Part shown: piece after piece, positions 35,180 to 45,323 of the stretch
How positions within the stretch are numbered: position 1 is the first letter of the stretch
How the letters are laid out: each line of letters starts with the position of its first letter
Source: Termitomyces sp. T153
Lineage: Eukaryota > Basidiomycota > Agaricomycetes > Agaricales > Lyophyllaceae
Assembly (NCBI GenBank): GCA_018296165.2
Contig: JACKQL020000056.1
Span: 248,001 to 312,000, forward strand
Length of the DNA stretch: 64,000 nt
Direction: 5' to 3'
The notes under the pieces: model-generated
Seen by the model: only the letters and a program-made list of their open reading frames with translations
Told to the model about the DNA's origin: nothing
Database searches by the model: none
Made by a program: the position numbers and the translations under genes

Positions 35180-36791
35180 TTATGCCAATCTGCTTGGCAT
35201 CTTACTCATGGACAGTAACTTAACCACAGACTTTGGTACATGGAGAGCATTGTTGAGTTCCAAGTAGGCTCCTCCTCCAAGGAGTAGCCTCATGGTTCTG
35301 ATGCCTGTTGCTGCAATCAAGGATCTGCCAACTCCCCAGATAGCTCTTTCTCTAATTGGGGTGATGGAGGTGAAGTTGCTGATGTTGGGAAAAATGTGTA
35401 CAGTCACCCTAGAGTCTAGGAAGAAGGGGTATTTGTGAGTACTGTTTTCACATGATAAGGCCATGTCTTGGAGAGGCTCAGGTTGAATGTGCTTATCCCA
35501 GTTGATGTTGGCCCTAGGCTCCTCTACCATGATCCATGCATCAAATTCAAGTCCCTCAACTTTGGCTAGGGGTTGGCTGGATGATATCACATCTGTGGTT
35601 AGTACTGTGAACTCTAGTTTTGGTGTGGTGGTTATTGTTGTCTGTGTTGCTAGGTAGGCCACAATGATCTCAGAGTCACCTTCTAAAGTGCATGCCCTGC
35701 CCCCCATTGGTGTGAAGGTGATCTTTGAAGACTTCTTCTTTTCTTTCTCCTTCTTCAGATTTTCATAGTACACAATGTGGGCTCTCTTCAACTTCTCAAC
35801 TGTCTTCCCTTCCATGGCACCTCTATCAAGAATGCATCATGGGGCAGTGTGGCCCATGTAGATCTGTACCAGGCACTTGCATGCCTTGCATGTTGAGCAA
35901 GTCAGATTGCTTCCCCTGAACAGTTTTGTGGCAAATGCAGTGAGGTTTGTGTCCTGGGATGTTGAGCCAGACTTATTGGCATCCAGCAGAGTCTGTTCTC
36001 CCTCCAGGAACTGACATATGTTGGCAGTTCCATATTTCTTTGTCTCCCCAGCCTGCCCCAGATCTCATGAGATGATCAACCAACTGTGTGCAAATGACTA
36101 GTCTGACAGGACAGATAGCATGGCAAGCAACTTCAGAAGGTCCTTCGTCACCTCCCCAGCATTGAATGCATGGTCATCTTCTCAGAAATTGTGTCAATCA
36201 TCCTTGTCAATGGTTTGGACATTGTGCACTTCATTGTGAGGGCTTCTTGCAGGAGACAGACCTGCTTCATGGGGACAGTGCTGCCATGGTGCCCCTTCAG
36301 ATAGGTCCAGAGGGAGACAGGGTCATCCTCCTCCACACAGAGCTTCTGCTCTGCCAGAGACAAGTCCTCTTGATAAAAGAACATGCCAACTGCTTATTCA
36401 ACATCCATGCATAAAAGGCCCATGGCTCATGTGTGGAATCTGGGGAGGGCAGTGTATCAAAGACATAGTTCCACAGTTGGACCATCAACAGCTCAAGTTT
36501 CATAGTATATGCCAAGTCAAAATACTTCCCATTGTCCCTATCCAGAACATGTCCAGACCATGATGACATAATTTTCCTCACAGGGTGAATGATAGGGTTA
36601 CTAGAATTATCCACCATGCACATTTCAGCTTTCCTGGTGGATGACAGCATCTCCTCTTGCATGCTCTCGCTAGCCAGTGCCATTGGTGCAATGCCCAGAA
36701 GAATACAAAGAGAGTCTAGCAGATGTACGTGATGTTCATGTAAATAACAAAAGGATAGATCAAGATCAGGCACTTGGCCTGGCAATAGCAA
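35180..36791 (-). pseudogene. Copia E gag and protease
   Basis: Gag spans 36791 to about 35830 in several frames (LWNYVFDTLPSPDSTHEPW, VEEDDPVSLWTYLKGHHGS). It ends in a zinc-knuckle-like segment near 35880-35820 with C-x2-C and MGHTAP, followed by GAMEGK. 35815-35180 continues into protease: YPFFLDSRVTVHIFPNISNF, with D-S-R in place of D-S-G, and ALHVPKSVVKLLSMSKM. Broken by stops. Confidence 0.75.
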
Positions 36792-36866
36792 GTAAGTGTT
36801 TCTGCCGCAGATGTGTCAAAGTAAGGATTCGCTCCTCAAAGTTCAAAACAGCAACAACCAATAACC

Positions 36867-37145
36867 TGTTGGTAGGTGAATCCTATAACACACATAAGTT
36901 CCTCGTTCTTGTATAAGTGACTCCATTCTGTACCTATAACACACGTAAGTTCTAGGTACAGTGTAAGTAAGATATCCGAATATATGTGAATCAATTTTAC
37001 TCACCCTCAGTCTCGTATAAGTGACTGAGGGTGCTCGAATGTCTTGTGAGTACATATGTCCTTTTTGTGTCCTTTGTTCTTTTGTCGAGCGCTCCGGCCT
37101 CAATCTAGGCACACTCACGGTGACCCTGACTGCCGGATTGCAACA
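36867..37145 (-). repeat. Copia E 5' LTR (CpG-rich partner)
   Basis: 279 bp, keeps about ten CpGs such as GTCGAGCGCTCCGG at 37084-37097. It lies next to CpG-containing LINE and host sequence on its right. Confidence 0.92.
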
Positions 37146-37209
37146 CAGTTTTTGGCATTCATGGCTTACAGTTTTTAACCAGTTTTCAAGGTATATTTGA
37201 ACACACCAA

Positions 37210-37926
37210 CTATATAATGCTTTTTGCCTGTCTCATGGTATGAGACAGGCATATCACCATGTTCAGTTCTTCATCTACTTTCCTCGATATATCTCTGTGT
37301 CCTTTGTATTTGGGGCACTCCCTTATTACGTGTTCACGTGTTTGGTATCTTTTGCCGCACGGGCACCTAGTGGTTTCAGTAGGTACAAATTTAGCATAGT
37401 ACTCACCTATGTAAGAGTGGCGTGTGCAACATTGAGCAAATAGTTCTCTCGGGAGTTCCTTAACATGTTTCCGAAGTTTGGCACTTGGGCGTAACTTGTT
37501 TGCCAGTGCAAACCCTCCCGTGAGGGGGGGGGGGTATCTTCGCCATATTGCCCTCCAAGTTTTTGAGGACTCGTTCCTTCGTTTGTCTTTTTGCGTGGGT
37601 GAGTGTGACGTACTTAGTTTGCCACTTTTGGGCTCCTTCTTTTGCCGCTTCATCTGCCCTCTCGTTACCCTCGACCTCTTTGTGTCACCGTTCGGTCCGG
37701 TCGTTCATCTAGGAACTCGTTGACTGAGTGTAAGAACGATCGCATGAATCTTGGGCAGGCCATATCTTTCACGCCATATATGCTTCATACCGCTGCTGAG
37801 TTATCTGCAAATAGGTATAGATTAGTTATACTGTGGGTTTTCCTTGCTATGTCCGTCGCGATTTTTGCTGCAACTGTGAGTCCTGTCATTTCGGCATCGT
37901 ATACTTCTGCTGTCTGTTCCTCGTGA
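37210..37926 (-). pseudogene. LINE (non-LTR retrotransposon) 3' part: RNase H and C-terminal zinc finger
   Basis: On the minus strand EEQTAEVYDAEMTGLTVAAK and ITNLYLFADNSAAV are an RNase H domain (about 37920-37750). After a stop and possible frameshift near 37660, the frame 37653-37210 carries ELFAQCCTRHSYIGEYYAKF and CPCGKRYQTREHVIRECPKY, the CCHC finger that ends ORF2 in fungal LINEs with RNase H. No poly(A)-like tail is clear. CpG is kept. The 5' part (endonuclease, RT) is missing: typical 5' truncation. A run of eight or more G at about 37527 may be one cause of frameshift. Confidence 0.8.
37226..37250. repeat. Perfect 11-bp hairpin in LINE 3' end
   Basis: GCCTGTCTCAT, loop GGT, ATGAGACAGGC. 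It lies inside the last codons of the LINE frame. It could be an RNA structure recognised by the element's RT, but this is inference. Confidence 0.6.
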
Positions 37927-38041
37927 TCATAACAATTATGAAGAAACCCGTTGATCTATGAAGACATTCCTGGCATTTTATGGGTGTTCGGCAGGTGTTT
38001 AGTAATTCCTTGCTTATCATGTTATCTGAAGTTGTGAGGGG
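37919..38041 (+). repeat. Inverted-repeat arm 2 (about 121 bp)
   Basis: Reverse complement of 18667-18789 with about four substitutions. It begins exactly where recognisable LINE sequence ends and lies upstream of the myo-inositol oxygenase gene. Confidence 0.85.
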
Positions 38042-38606
38042 GATTCCGTTCATTATGGGAATCCTGATCGATGAAATCGATGGGGCCTAACATGGTCTCA
38101 CTAGATCATGGATCAATGGTGATCCACAAATTTTTGACACATCGAAAGGCCAAGGTATTTACATTCCTCCGATGTTTCAGTGAGGAATTGATTGACAGTC
38201 CAATATTAAACCCGGCATGAGCGTAACATCACTAAAGTTACAGTCAGCATCCTTGGCATATGCATGGGAAAATCTAACGGAAAGAAGCTTAAGGCTGTAT
38301 AATATCCATAGCTGCGGCACGTGGAAACGATAAAGGCACACTCCGATCCTGAGATCGCACTGCCTACCTACTCCATTCACCGATATTGTCGCCAACCTCC
38401 ACTTTTAGGTCCATCTGAAACTTGTGACAATGGCATGATTTTCATTGCCATGCGCTTGAAGCCTACCGGATACAGCCATGCGCGAACGATGCTGATCTTG
38501 ATAGGAACATCTCGCGGCCAAGCAACCTTTATAAGGCGTAAGTTTGAGTTAGTGTTACTATCTAATAAGTCCCACCGAGACCATTGTGATCAATCGCCTG
38601 TTTACT
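38042..38606. other. Host intergenic DNA upstream of the inositol oxygenase gene
   Basis: CpG-containing, no conserved reading frame. It should include the promoter and 5' untranslated region of the gene starting at 38607. I see no clear TATA box or operator. Confidence 0.45.
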
Positions 38607-39860
38607 ATGCCGACTACAGTCAGTGGACGTGACCTTGACATGACGTCGGACGCGATTGACGAAGGTACTTTGACATACTCAATCAAGAACCACTGCTGAC
38701 TGCTTGCATCAGTCAACGTTTTGAAGGGTCGACTCTGGGACGATGAGTCCCAATTTGACGCCGACAAAAACAAAGAACAGTTCAGAAACTATGAATCTGC
38801 TTGCGACCGCGTGAAGAACTTCTACAAGGAACAACATGGTACTTCTACCGATTCATAGGTCTTGATATTCGTTCTTGATGTCTTTTTTCGCAGAGAAGCA
38901 AACTGTGGAATTCAATATTCAGGCTCGTGTCAACTTCAAGAAGAGAACGCGTGCCCGAATGGGTATTTGGGAAGCCATGGAAATGCTGAACACGCTGATA
39001 GACGAATCGGATCCAGACGTCAGTCACGATCATTCGCGTGTATTCTACTTTAATGCCTTATTATTCAGACCTCATTATCACAAATTGAACATCTGCTCCA
39101 GACGGCTGAGGCTATTCGAAGGGACGGGAAACCTGAGTGGATGCAGGTACGTGTAGTAATTGGTTCTTCGTGTCTCATGTAACATGCGGCATTCTAAGAT
39201 TGCTGGACTGGTTCATGATCTCGGCAAGCTACTGCTCCTTTTCGGATCTGAAGGACAATGGGATGTCGTCGGTGTGAGTAATCGTGGATAATTTTTTAAT
39301 GTTTTGTACTCACCGAAGATTCCAGGATACCTTCGGTAGAACAGCTCATATCTTCGTCTTTCGAAAGCACTAATGCGCCTTCCCTAGTCGTTGGCTGCCA
39401 ATTTTCGGAAAAGATAATCTATCCAGATACATTCGCTGCAAATCCAGATTATCATGACGAGGTATATTCCACCAAGTACGGTATCTATGAGCCACACTGT
39501 GGACTTGATAACGTTATGTTGTCTTGGGGACATGACGAAGTAAGTATTAGGCATGGTAATAGCCCGTCCGCGGTGTTTCATACAACTCCTCAGTATCTTT
39601 TTCATGTCTTGAAAGATCAAAGCACGTTGCCAGAGGAGGCACTTGCTATGATCCGTTATCACAGCTTCTATCCCTGGCATCGGGAAGGCGCGTACTCACA
39701 TCTCACCAACGAGAAGGATGAAAGAATTCTTGCTGCTGTCCGGACCTTTAACCCTTATGATCTGTATAGCAAGTCGGACGCACCTTGCGACGCTACCAAA
39801 CTCCGTCCCTACTACGAGGGCTTGATAGCGAAGTTCTTCCCCCCAATAATTGACTGGTGA
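38607..39860 (+). CDS. MIOX: myo-Inositol oxygenase, 8 exons, intact
   Basis: Di-iron enzyme that converts myo-inositol and O2 to D-glucuronate in the cytosol, the first step of inositol catabolism. Exons: 38607-38664, 38713-38838, 38894-39018, 39069-39146, 39199-39273, 39326-39335, 39388-39539, 39594-39860. They sum to 891 nt, 296 residues, the usual family length. All expected iron ligands are present: H111 ([10 protein letters not shown]), H135 and D136 (GLVHDLGKL), H206 (LSWGHDE), H231 ([10 protein letters not shown]) and D264 (FNPYDLY). It ends FFPPIIDW like known family members. Exon 6 is only 10 nt (GATACCTTCG) between canonical introns; dropping it would break the frame and the VVGDTF motif. 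All introns are GT-AG. The start at 38607 is the first ATG in frame with the conserved core. Downstream, the HAD phosphatase gene follows in the same direction after 159 bp. Confidence 0.96.
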
Positions 39861-40019
39861 CGACTAATTCCTCATTTATATTGTCTTTCCCACTACCTCA
39901 TCTTACTGACAAACCTAATTATTTTGTACATAATAATAAACCTTAATTTGTAAGAGATTAGATGAGATAAGATACGCACTCAATGAACTGTCATCAAACT
40001 CTCTCTACGTCGAACCGTC

Positions 40020-41174
40020 ATGTCTGCACCGGAGAGTACGCTTCCGTATCCTCCCATACACAAAGACAAGAAATTTATCGTACTATCCGATTGGTCAGTC
40101 TGTGGAATCTGGTTCCTGCTGTTCCTTGCCGATATTTTCGAGCTCACAGGGATGGTACCATTACTACTCGAGACTCAAACGACTGTCAGCGTGGCACAAC
40201 ACTGCTTGAATGATCGCTGATTTCTCAGAATTAGATATGACGGATCACCTTGGATATGGGTGTGAAAAACGGAGGAAAGGAAATCTTGATATATTGACCG
40301 GTCGCACGACGTTCAGGCAAGTAACACCCAGGCGACATAGAGATATATCATTCTCATTTTATCATTAATCAAGGGAGTCATTTCGAGAAATGTTAGAGAG
40401 CGTTTCGACGGCAGGACACACATTTGAAGAATGTAAAGAGGTTCTTCGCGAAAGTTCGTCCCTTCAAACAGGTTAGACTTCTGTTAAATCCAATCGATCC
40501 TTCAGACATCAAACTCGATCCGGGATTCAAAGATTTCTATGCTTGGTGCAAAGGGAATGATGTTCCAGTGATCATCGTGTCCAGGTAAGCTGCTTGTCGC
40601 TCAATGTTTCTATCTTATTGCTGAAGTCATTACGCCCCTAGTGGAATGGCACCATTGATCCGCGCAGTCCTTTCTAACCTCATCGGTGAAGAATCTGCTA
40701 ATGAAATTGAAATTATTTCAAATGATGTGACAATCCACCCTGATGGTAAATGGGAAATCAAATACCGTCATCCATCCAGGTAAGTCGGGACTGTCTCCGA
40801 GCTTCAGAGCGCTGGTTACTGACGGTGCTTCACAGTGGGTTCGGACACGACAAATCGCAGGCAATTCTGCCATACCGCGCTCTCCCCAACCCACCCACTC
40901 TCTTTTTTTTCGGAGATGGTGTATCAGGTTGTTTGTCGTGATCTCATTGAGATGGACTCGCTGTCTGATATAGGCTTTTGTAGATATTTCGGCTGCCAGA
41001 CATGCTGATCTACTCTTCGTGAAAGTTACGAGCAGTGGGGATAATGACTTGTCCTCGTATTGTACTCGGGAGGGCATCACGCATGTACTATTCGAAGACT
41101 TTTCACGTGCACTTCCGGTGGTCAAGTCCGTTGTTGCAGGGGACAAGACAGTTGCGGAAGTCCTCGACAGATAA
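40020..41174 (+). CDS. HAD-superfamily phosphatase (phosphoserine-phosphatase-like), 8 exons, intact
   Basis: Probable small-molecule phosphatase working by an aspartyl-phosphate intermediate. Exons: 40020-40093, 40150-40184, 40235-40316, 40374-40453, 40506-40584, 40642-40779, 40836-40927, 40984-41174. They sum to 771 nt, 256 residues. All four HAD motifs are present: I, SDWDGT (nucleophile D24, acid/base D26); II, IVSSG (S116/S117); III, GHDKSQ (K169); IV, FFGDGVSD (D190, D194). The intron after exon 3 has a GC donor (GCAAGT at 40317) and ends AAG; the alternative reading fails to keep the frame. The nearest families I recall are the MtnX/phosphoserine-phosphatase-like group; the substrate is unknown. 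Short 42-57 nt introns fit a basidiomycete. Confidence 0.9.
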
Positions 41175-41715
41175 GGTCAAAAGACATAAGTAAACTAGAC
41201 AATTTAGATACTAGTTCTCTAGAGTTATGTAATCGCCATCTATTCCCGACTCTCTTACATAAGTAAAGAGACGAGGGTTATTCCCCGCTACGTCAGTACA
41301 GGGTTCTTTCGAAAAATTCCCGACGTTAGTAGAAGGTCTTGTAGGCCCTATCGAAAATTCGCTAAGCGTTTTCTGACTTGTTATTTGAGGACGTACATAT
41401 CACCCTAATTCACTGCAACCATTTGAATGTCTTTGTTTCCTCTCAAATAAAGTTTTTTGCACCAGCCTCTAAATTGGTTTGCCTGTCCAGGCACACTTGG
41501 ACTTTTCCGATGCAACATTTTCATTGTTGTTGGTAACCGTATTTTTGGTCTTCATGGTATACAACTCGGCGCAGAAGTAAATATGATTTAGGTACATAGA
41601 ACGTTACATACAGCAAGCAATTGTTCTCAAGAGGAGATTCGAAAACCAAATCTGGTTTTGACAGAAACAAATTCAGAAATAAAAATTTGAAATGTAGTGG
41701 GCTACTTGATTGTAG
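41175..41715. other. Intergenic DNA downstream of the phosphatase gene
   Basis: CpG-containing to about 41380, then poorer. No gene or RNA seen. It probably includes the 3' end of the HAD gene transcript. Confidence 0.4.
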
Positions 41716-41938
41716 GATGCTCCGGCACTGCTGGCAGCCAACCATGTTTCCCAAGGGAAAATTTGGTAAAGAAACCTGTTATACCATTTCTGGACAGTGT
41801 ATTTTCGATGGAAAAAGGCTCTAAACAATGGTAGAAGCCTTTTTCCAAAGGAAAAATCTGTCAAAGAAATGGTATGACAGGTTTCTTTTCTAATTCTTTC
41901 ACTGGAAACAGGTTCCAGTGCCAGCAGTGTGGAATGCT
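41716..41938. mobile_element. Palindromic MITE-like element
   Basis: Two arms of about 105 bp (41716-41819 and 41834-41938) are imperfect reverse complements: AAAGAAACCTGTTATACCA against TGGTATGACAGGTTTCTTT, and GGAAAAAGGCT against AGCCTTTTTCC, with a 14-nt loop. The outer ends match GATGCTCCGGCACTGCTGG against CCAGCAGTGTGGAATGCTC. No coding capacity. The structure fits a foldback non-autonomous DNA transposon; no clear target duplication was found. Confidence 0.7.
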
Positions 41939-44490
41939 CGAGCTGTCAAACAATCTGCAAGGCACTTGGATTATATAATCGTTCTAGAGGTTTCAAGACC
42001 TTTCCCTTGTCAAGCAGACAACAAATCAACATGACCAACTCTTACAGTGTTTAACAAATGTATAGGCATATAATGAACACCTCTCCAGAACATACAGAAT
42101 ACAATTCTATGAGCATATTTGTGGATTTCTAAGCTTTGACTTTTCTAGACTCCATTCAATGCAGTTATTCAGGCACAATTAGTACATTCTAGTATTGGGG
42201 CTGGGCTAAATATTTGTTCCAGGGAACATATCAAAAACAGCTTCACAGAAGCAAAGGAACTGGCAGAGCATATTCAAACTCTGTAGTATTACAACCCAGT
42301 GTTCACATAATGTGACATGCAACACAAACAGTAGTTGCCCACCAGAGGTTATTCACCATTTTATACACTACTCATGGCATTTCATGAGTGCCCATTAATA
42401 GAACTTGACTGGGAAGGCTGCTGTGTGGGATGCTTGTCATCAAAAAGCTCTTTGCAGATTTTCCAATAGACTGGTACCACTTGTACAAGCCTTGAGAGGA
42501 GGGACTGGTGCAACTAAGTTTGAGTTTTGCAGAGAAAAACATGTTATCAATAAAAGCATGTCTGATATCCTGACAATCCAAATTGAATAACTCATCAAGG
42601 ACAGGACATTAAAATGGGTTAAGAATTGTTATAGCTTGGGTACATGTTTTGATATGTTTGAGTGATAGCAGAGTGGTTGGATGCATTACAGATAGAAAAG
42701 ATGTGAGCATTGTTGCAACAATCCCCAAATTTGCAGTGCCCTGTGAGGCTGTGGTTGAAACAGATGGATTGACCAGAGGTAACCTGCAAGAGTTAGTTGC
42801 TTTGGAAGGTAGAGGTGTTCTGCTTTGGATGGTGATAATTTGCAGCTACAGACTTCCTCACATCAAAGACAACAGGCCATGCAGGGGACTTGTAGTCTGC
42901 CTTCCAGAAAAGGGCTGATGTGATTGGAATTTTGGAGATGCACCATCAAGCACCAAATCAGGGTCAACTGACAAAGGTTTATGAGTATATTATCTTGAAT
43001 GGTGCAAGACTGGTTCCTGAAGCAAAACAGAACCTGGTCAATATTATGCAGGACTTGATGGATAAACTCCAAGCTAAATGGACTTACATGGCAACATAGT
43101 AGAAGAAATCAAGAAAGTCTGAGAATGAGCAAGCACAGCAGAGGCAAAGAGAGGATGACTCACAAGATGTGGCAGAGGAAGAAGAGAATGATTGAAGAAT
43201 ACTCAATCAGGCTAAGGAAAGCTCACATGCACAAGCTGTATGTACTCCAATACTCCTTCCATTTAGCAGCTAATCCATTCTCATATAATCAGGCTCTGAA
43301 AGTGCAAATTAGAAAGTGAGTATACACTGATATGCTGGCCTCAAAACTGGACCAGTGAAAGTACTAAAATAATAAGAAAAAGTCTCTTCTATATACCAAA
43401 ATGAGTGAAAACTATAAGCCAAAACATCAAAAACTATAGATGTGAAGAGACATACCTTAAAATACTAGGTACTACCACTCACACAACACTGAGGATGATT
43501 AGACCAAAGCAGATATGTCAGAATCACAGTGATCAAAAGAGATCATGTGCTGACAAAAAGCTGAGTCTGTGGCAGTGCATAGGCTGAGATGGCAATTTCA
43601 GATCACAATCTGAGATCAGCCATCAAAGCCAGCAAGCCTCTGCATAATTTCCTTGAAGCATTCCACTGATTCACACCCTGAAAACAACATGTGTGCTTAA
43701 GTTTCTCAAAATACTATTGAGTCCCAAAATGACCAAGAACAATGGCACAGACAGGTAGGCAGAAAAGGCCAAAAGTTAGGCTGGAACAACAAGGACAGCC
43801 CCAGGGTAAACCAGTGTACAACATACCTGACCAGCCACAAAAACATGTGGATAGCATATTGGTCCATGCACCAATGATAAGCTATAAAAGAGGGAGGATT
43901 TCAAAGGAAAAAAGACAGGCATTCTACATACCACAGCTTGGATAACCCCAGGGAGCACTTATCTTAGGCTCATGAGTATAATAGAGGCTTCAGGTTTATT
44001 ATTTTATTTGAATAATTTAAATTGAACCCTGTTTGACAAGTCTGACCTGGTCTTACTTGTAGAACCAAATCAAATAAAATCCTATTCATTATCTACATTC
44101 TATCAAGTTGAGTTAGTGTAACTCAAGGCCTGAGAATCATTGTGAATTGGAGATCTTGCTGAGTTTGAAAACACAGCTGAACTCATGAAATCACATCAAC
44201 ACATCTCTAAAATATGACAATATGTTCATCTTGAATGCAATGTCTGATTGTAAAGATGATCTTGAGCACTGACCAGATGAACCATTTCACTATATCACAT
44301 GATCAGATGAGCACCAGACTAATGAAGTGTTACTGTAAGAAATTGCAATCCTGTATGAGAATTCTGCTAATCTAAAGAAATAGGTCATTAAGCTGTATAA
44401 AAAGATTGACAAACTGCCTGATCCCTTACCTGTCAAAGAGAAGGCTTGTGAAAAACAGTATGCCAAACATGAAGCATAACAAATTCTTTA
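41939..44490. other. Unrecognised CpG-poor repeat-derived DNA
   Basis: No complete gene. The plus strand 42910-43080 has an open stretch (ILEMHHQAPNQGQLTKVYEY, PEAKQNLVNIMQDLMDKLQ) with protein-like composition that I cannot assign. Stops follow at 43098 and beyond. The rest may belong to the DNA transposon whose transposase fragment lies at 44493-44723, but I cannot show it. Confidence 0.35.
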
Positions 44491-44492
44491 AA

Positions 44493-44748
44493 TCACTGTT
44501 TGAGAATCCTATCATGAAGCAATGTCAATTCCATCTCTCCAGCAGCATGTCCATTAAAGTTGACTTTCTTGAGTTGACCATTGAATTGTTTAAAGGCAAA
44601 TAGCCACCATGCATAAGCAGGGCTAAAGTGCTTTGAATACTTGTAATGCATTGTCAGATGATAGTTTAGCTTTGCCAGGGGACTTCTATTTCCAACCTCC
44701 ATGGCTTGTTCCAGCACTTCCACAGCTCACTCAACATCTCCAGGGGTC
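44493..44748 (-). pseudogene. CACTA-like (basidiomycete) transposase fragment
   Basis: The minus strand reads KLNYHLTMHYKYSKHF, then YAWWLFAFKQFNGQLKKVNF and NGHAAGEMELTLLHD. This matches my memory of a conserved block (Y-x-W-W-x-F-x-F-E-x-x-N-G) near the C-terminal half of large transposases of CACTA-type elements in mushrooms. Upstream it is cut at 44749 by the LTR of family A copy A4. Downstream the frame breaks at 44493. Assignment is from motif memory only. Confidence 0.5.
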
Positions 44749-45033
44749 TGTAACAAGCCCCAGAGATGTTGAGCAAGCTGCAGGACTTTCTGTATTACCT
44801 TATTGATCACTTTCCTAAGGTTAGGGCTAGCTCCTGCCTTCTGTATAGCTGTTTCCATCCCTTCATTGCCTACTGATTTGCTGCACTGAGCAGTGGGGAT
44901 CCTTAGACTTGTTCTCTTCAGGGTCCCCTCTGCTAGGTGATTAGTTACTGTTGTATCATTGTCTACTTTGTTAATATACTTTGGATTCCCCTAGTGTGAC
45001 TCTGAGCTGCCACTCCCAGAAGTTGCCCTTACA
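44749..45033 (+). repeat. Family A (subfamily) 5' LTR of A4
   Basis: Starts TGTAACAAGCCCC and ends TTGCCCTTACA, imperfect inverted termini. The last ~120 bp align with other A LTRs (TTTGGATTCCC, TTGCCCTTACA); the first part does not. Confidence 0.65.
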
Positions 45034-45323
45034 ACAGAACAAGTCTCCTAAAACTGGTCTGGAAGCCCCTCATGGCCTGCAAGGAATCTCTGACCCCCTA
45101 TTTGTTGCTTCTCCACCAGAATCAAGTACCGTGGAGTTCTATGTCTCACCTTGCCAACCCAGACACTCCCTCAGAGGCTCCAGCCCCACAGGACAAAGCC
45201 TGGACTTGTCTGCTACACCTAGAAAGCCAGGTGCAACTGATGCAATCATCTCTGACCCACCACACAGCAGAACTCTTGACCCTCTGTTGAACCACAGATC
45301 ATATCTCCCAATTACTCCAGGCA

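Larger units (their letters stand above)
31748..37145 (-). mobile_element. Copia element E, complete ends, dead coding region
   Basis: LTRs at 31748-32028 and 36867-37145 begin TGTTGGTAGG and end TTGCAACA on the plus strand. The duplication CAGTT flanks the element (31743-31747, 37146-37150). Genes read leftwards: gag, protease, integrase, RT, RNase H. On the minus strand GTGAGGAGGAG precedes the 3' LTR, nearly the same purine tract as in D, and the 5' internal start GGTTATTGG resembles D, so D and E belong to related lineages. E is 5,398 bp long. Only 90 bp of older DNA separate it from D. Confidence 0.93.

Noticed and set aside
40718..41146. 142-codon minus-strand frame
   Set aside because: Shadow of the HAD phosphatase exons, which join perfectly in frame on the plus strand.
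42863..43072. Minus-strand 69-codon frame
   Set aside because: Antisense to a better plus-strand open stretch; no motif.
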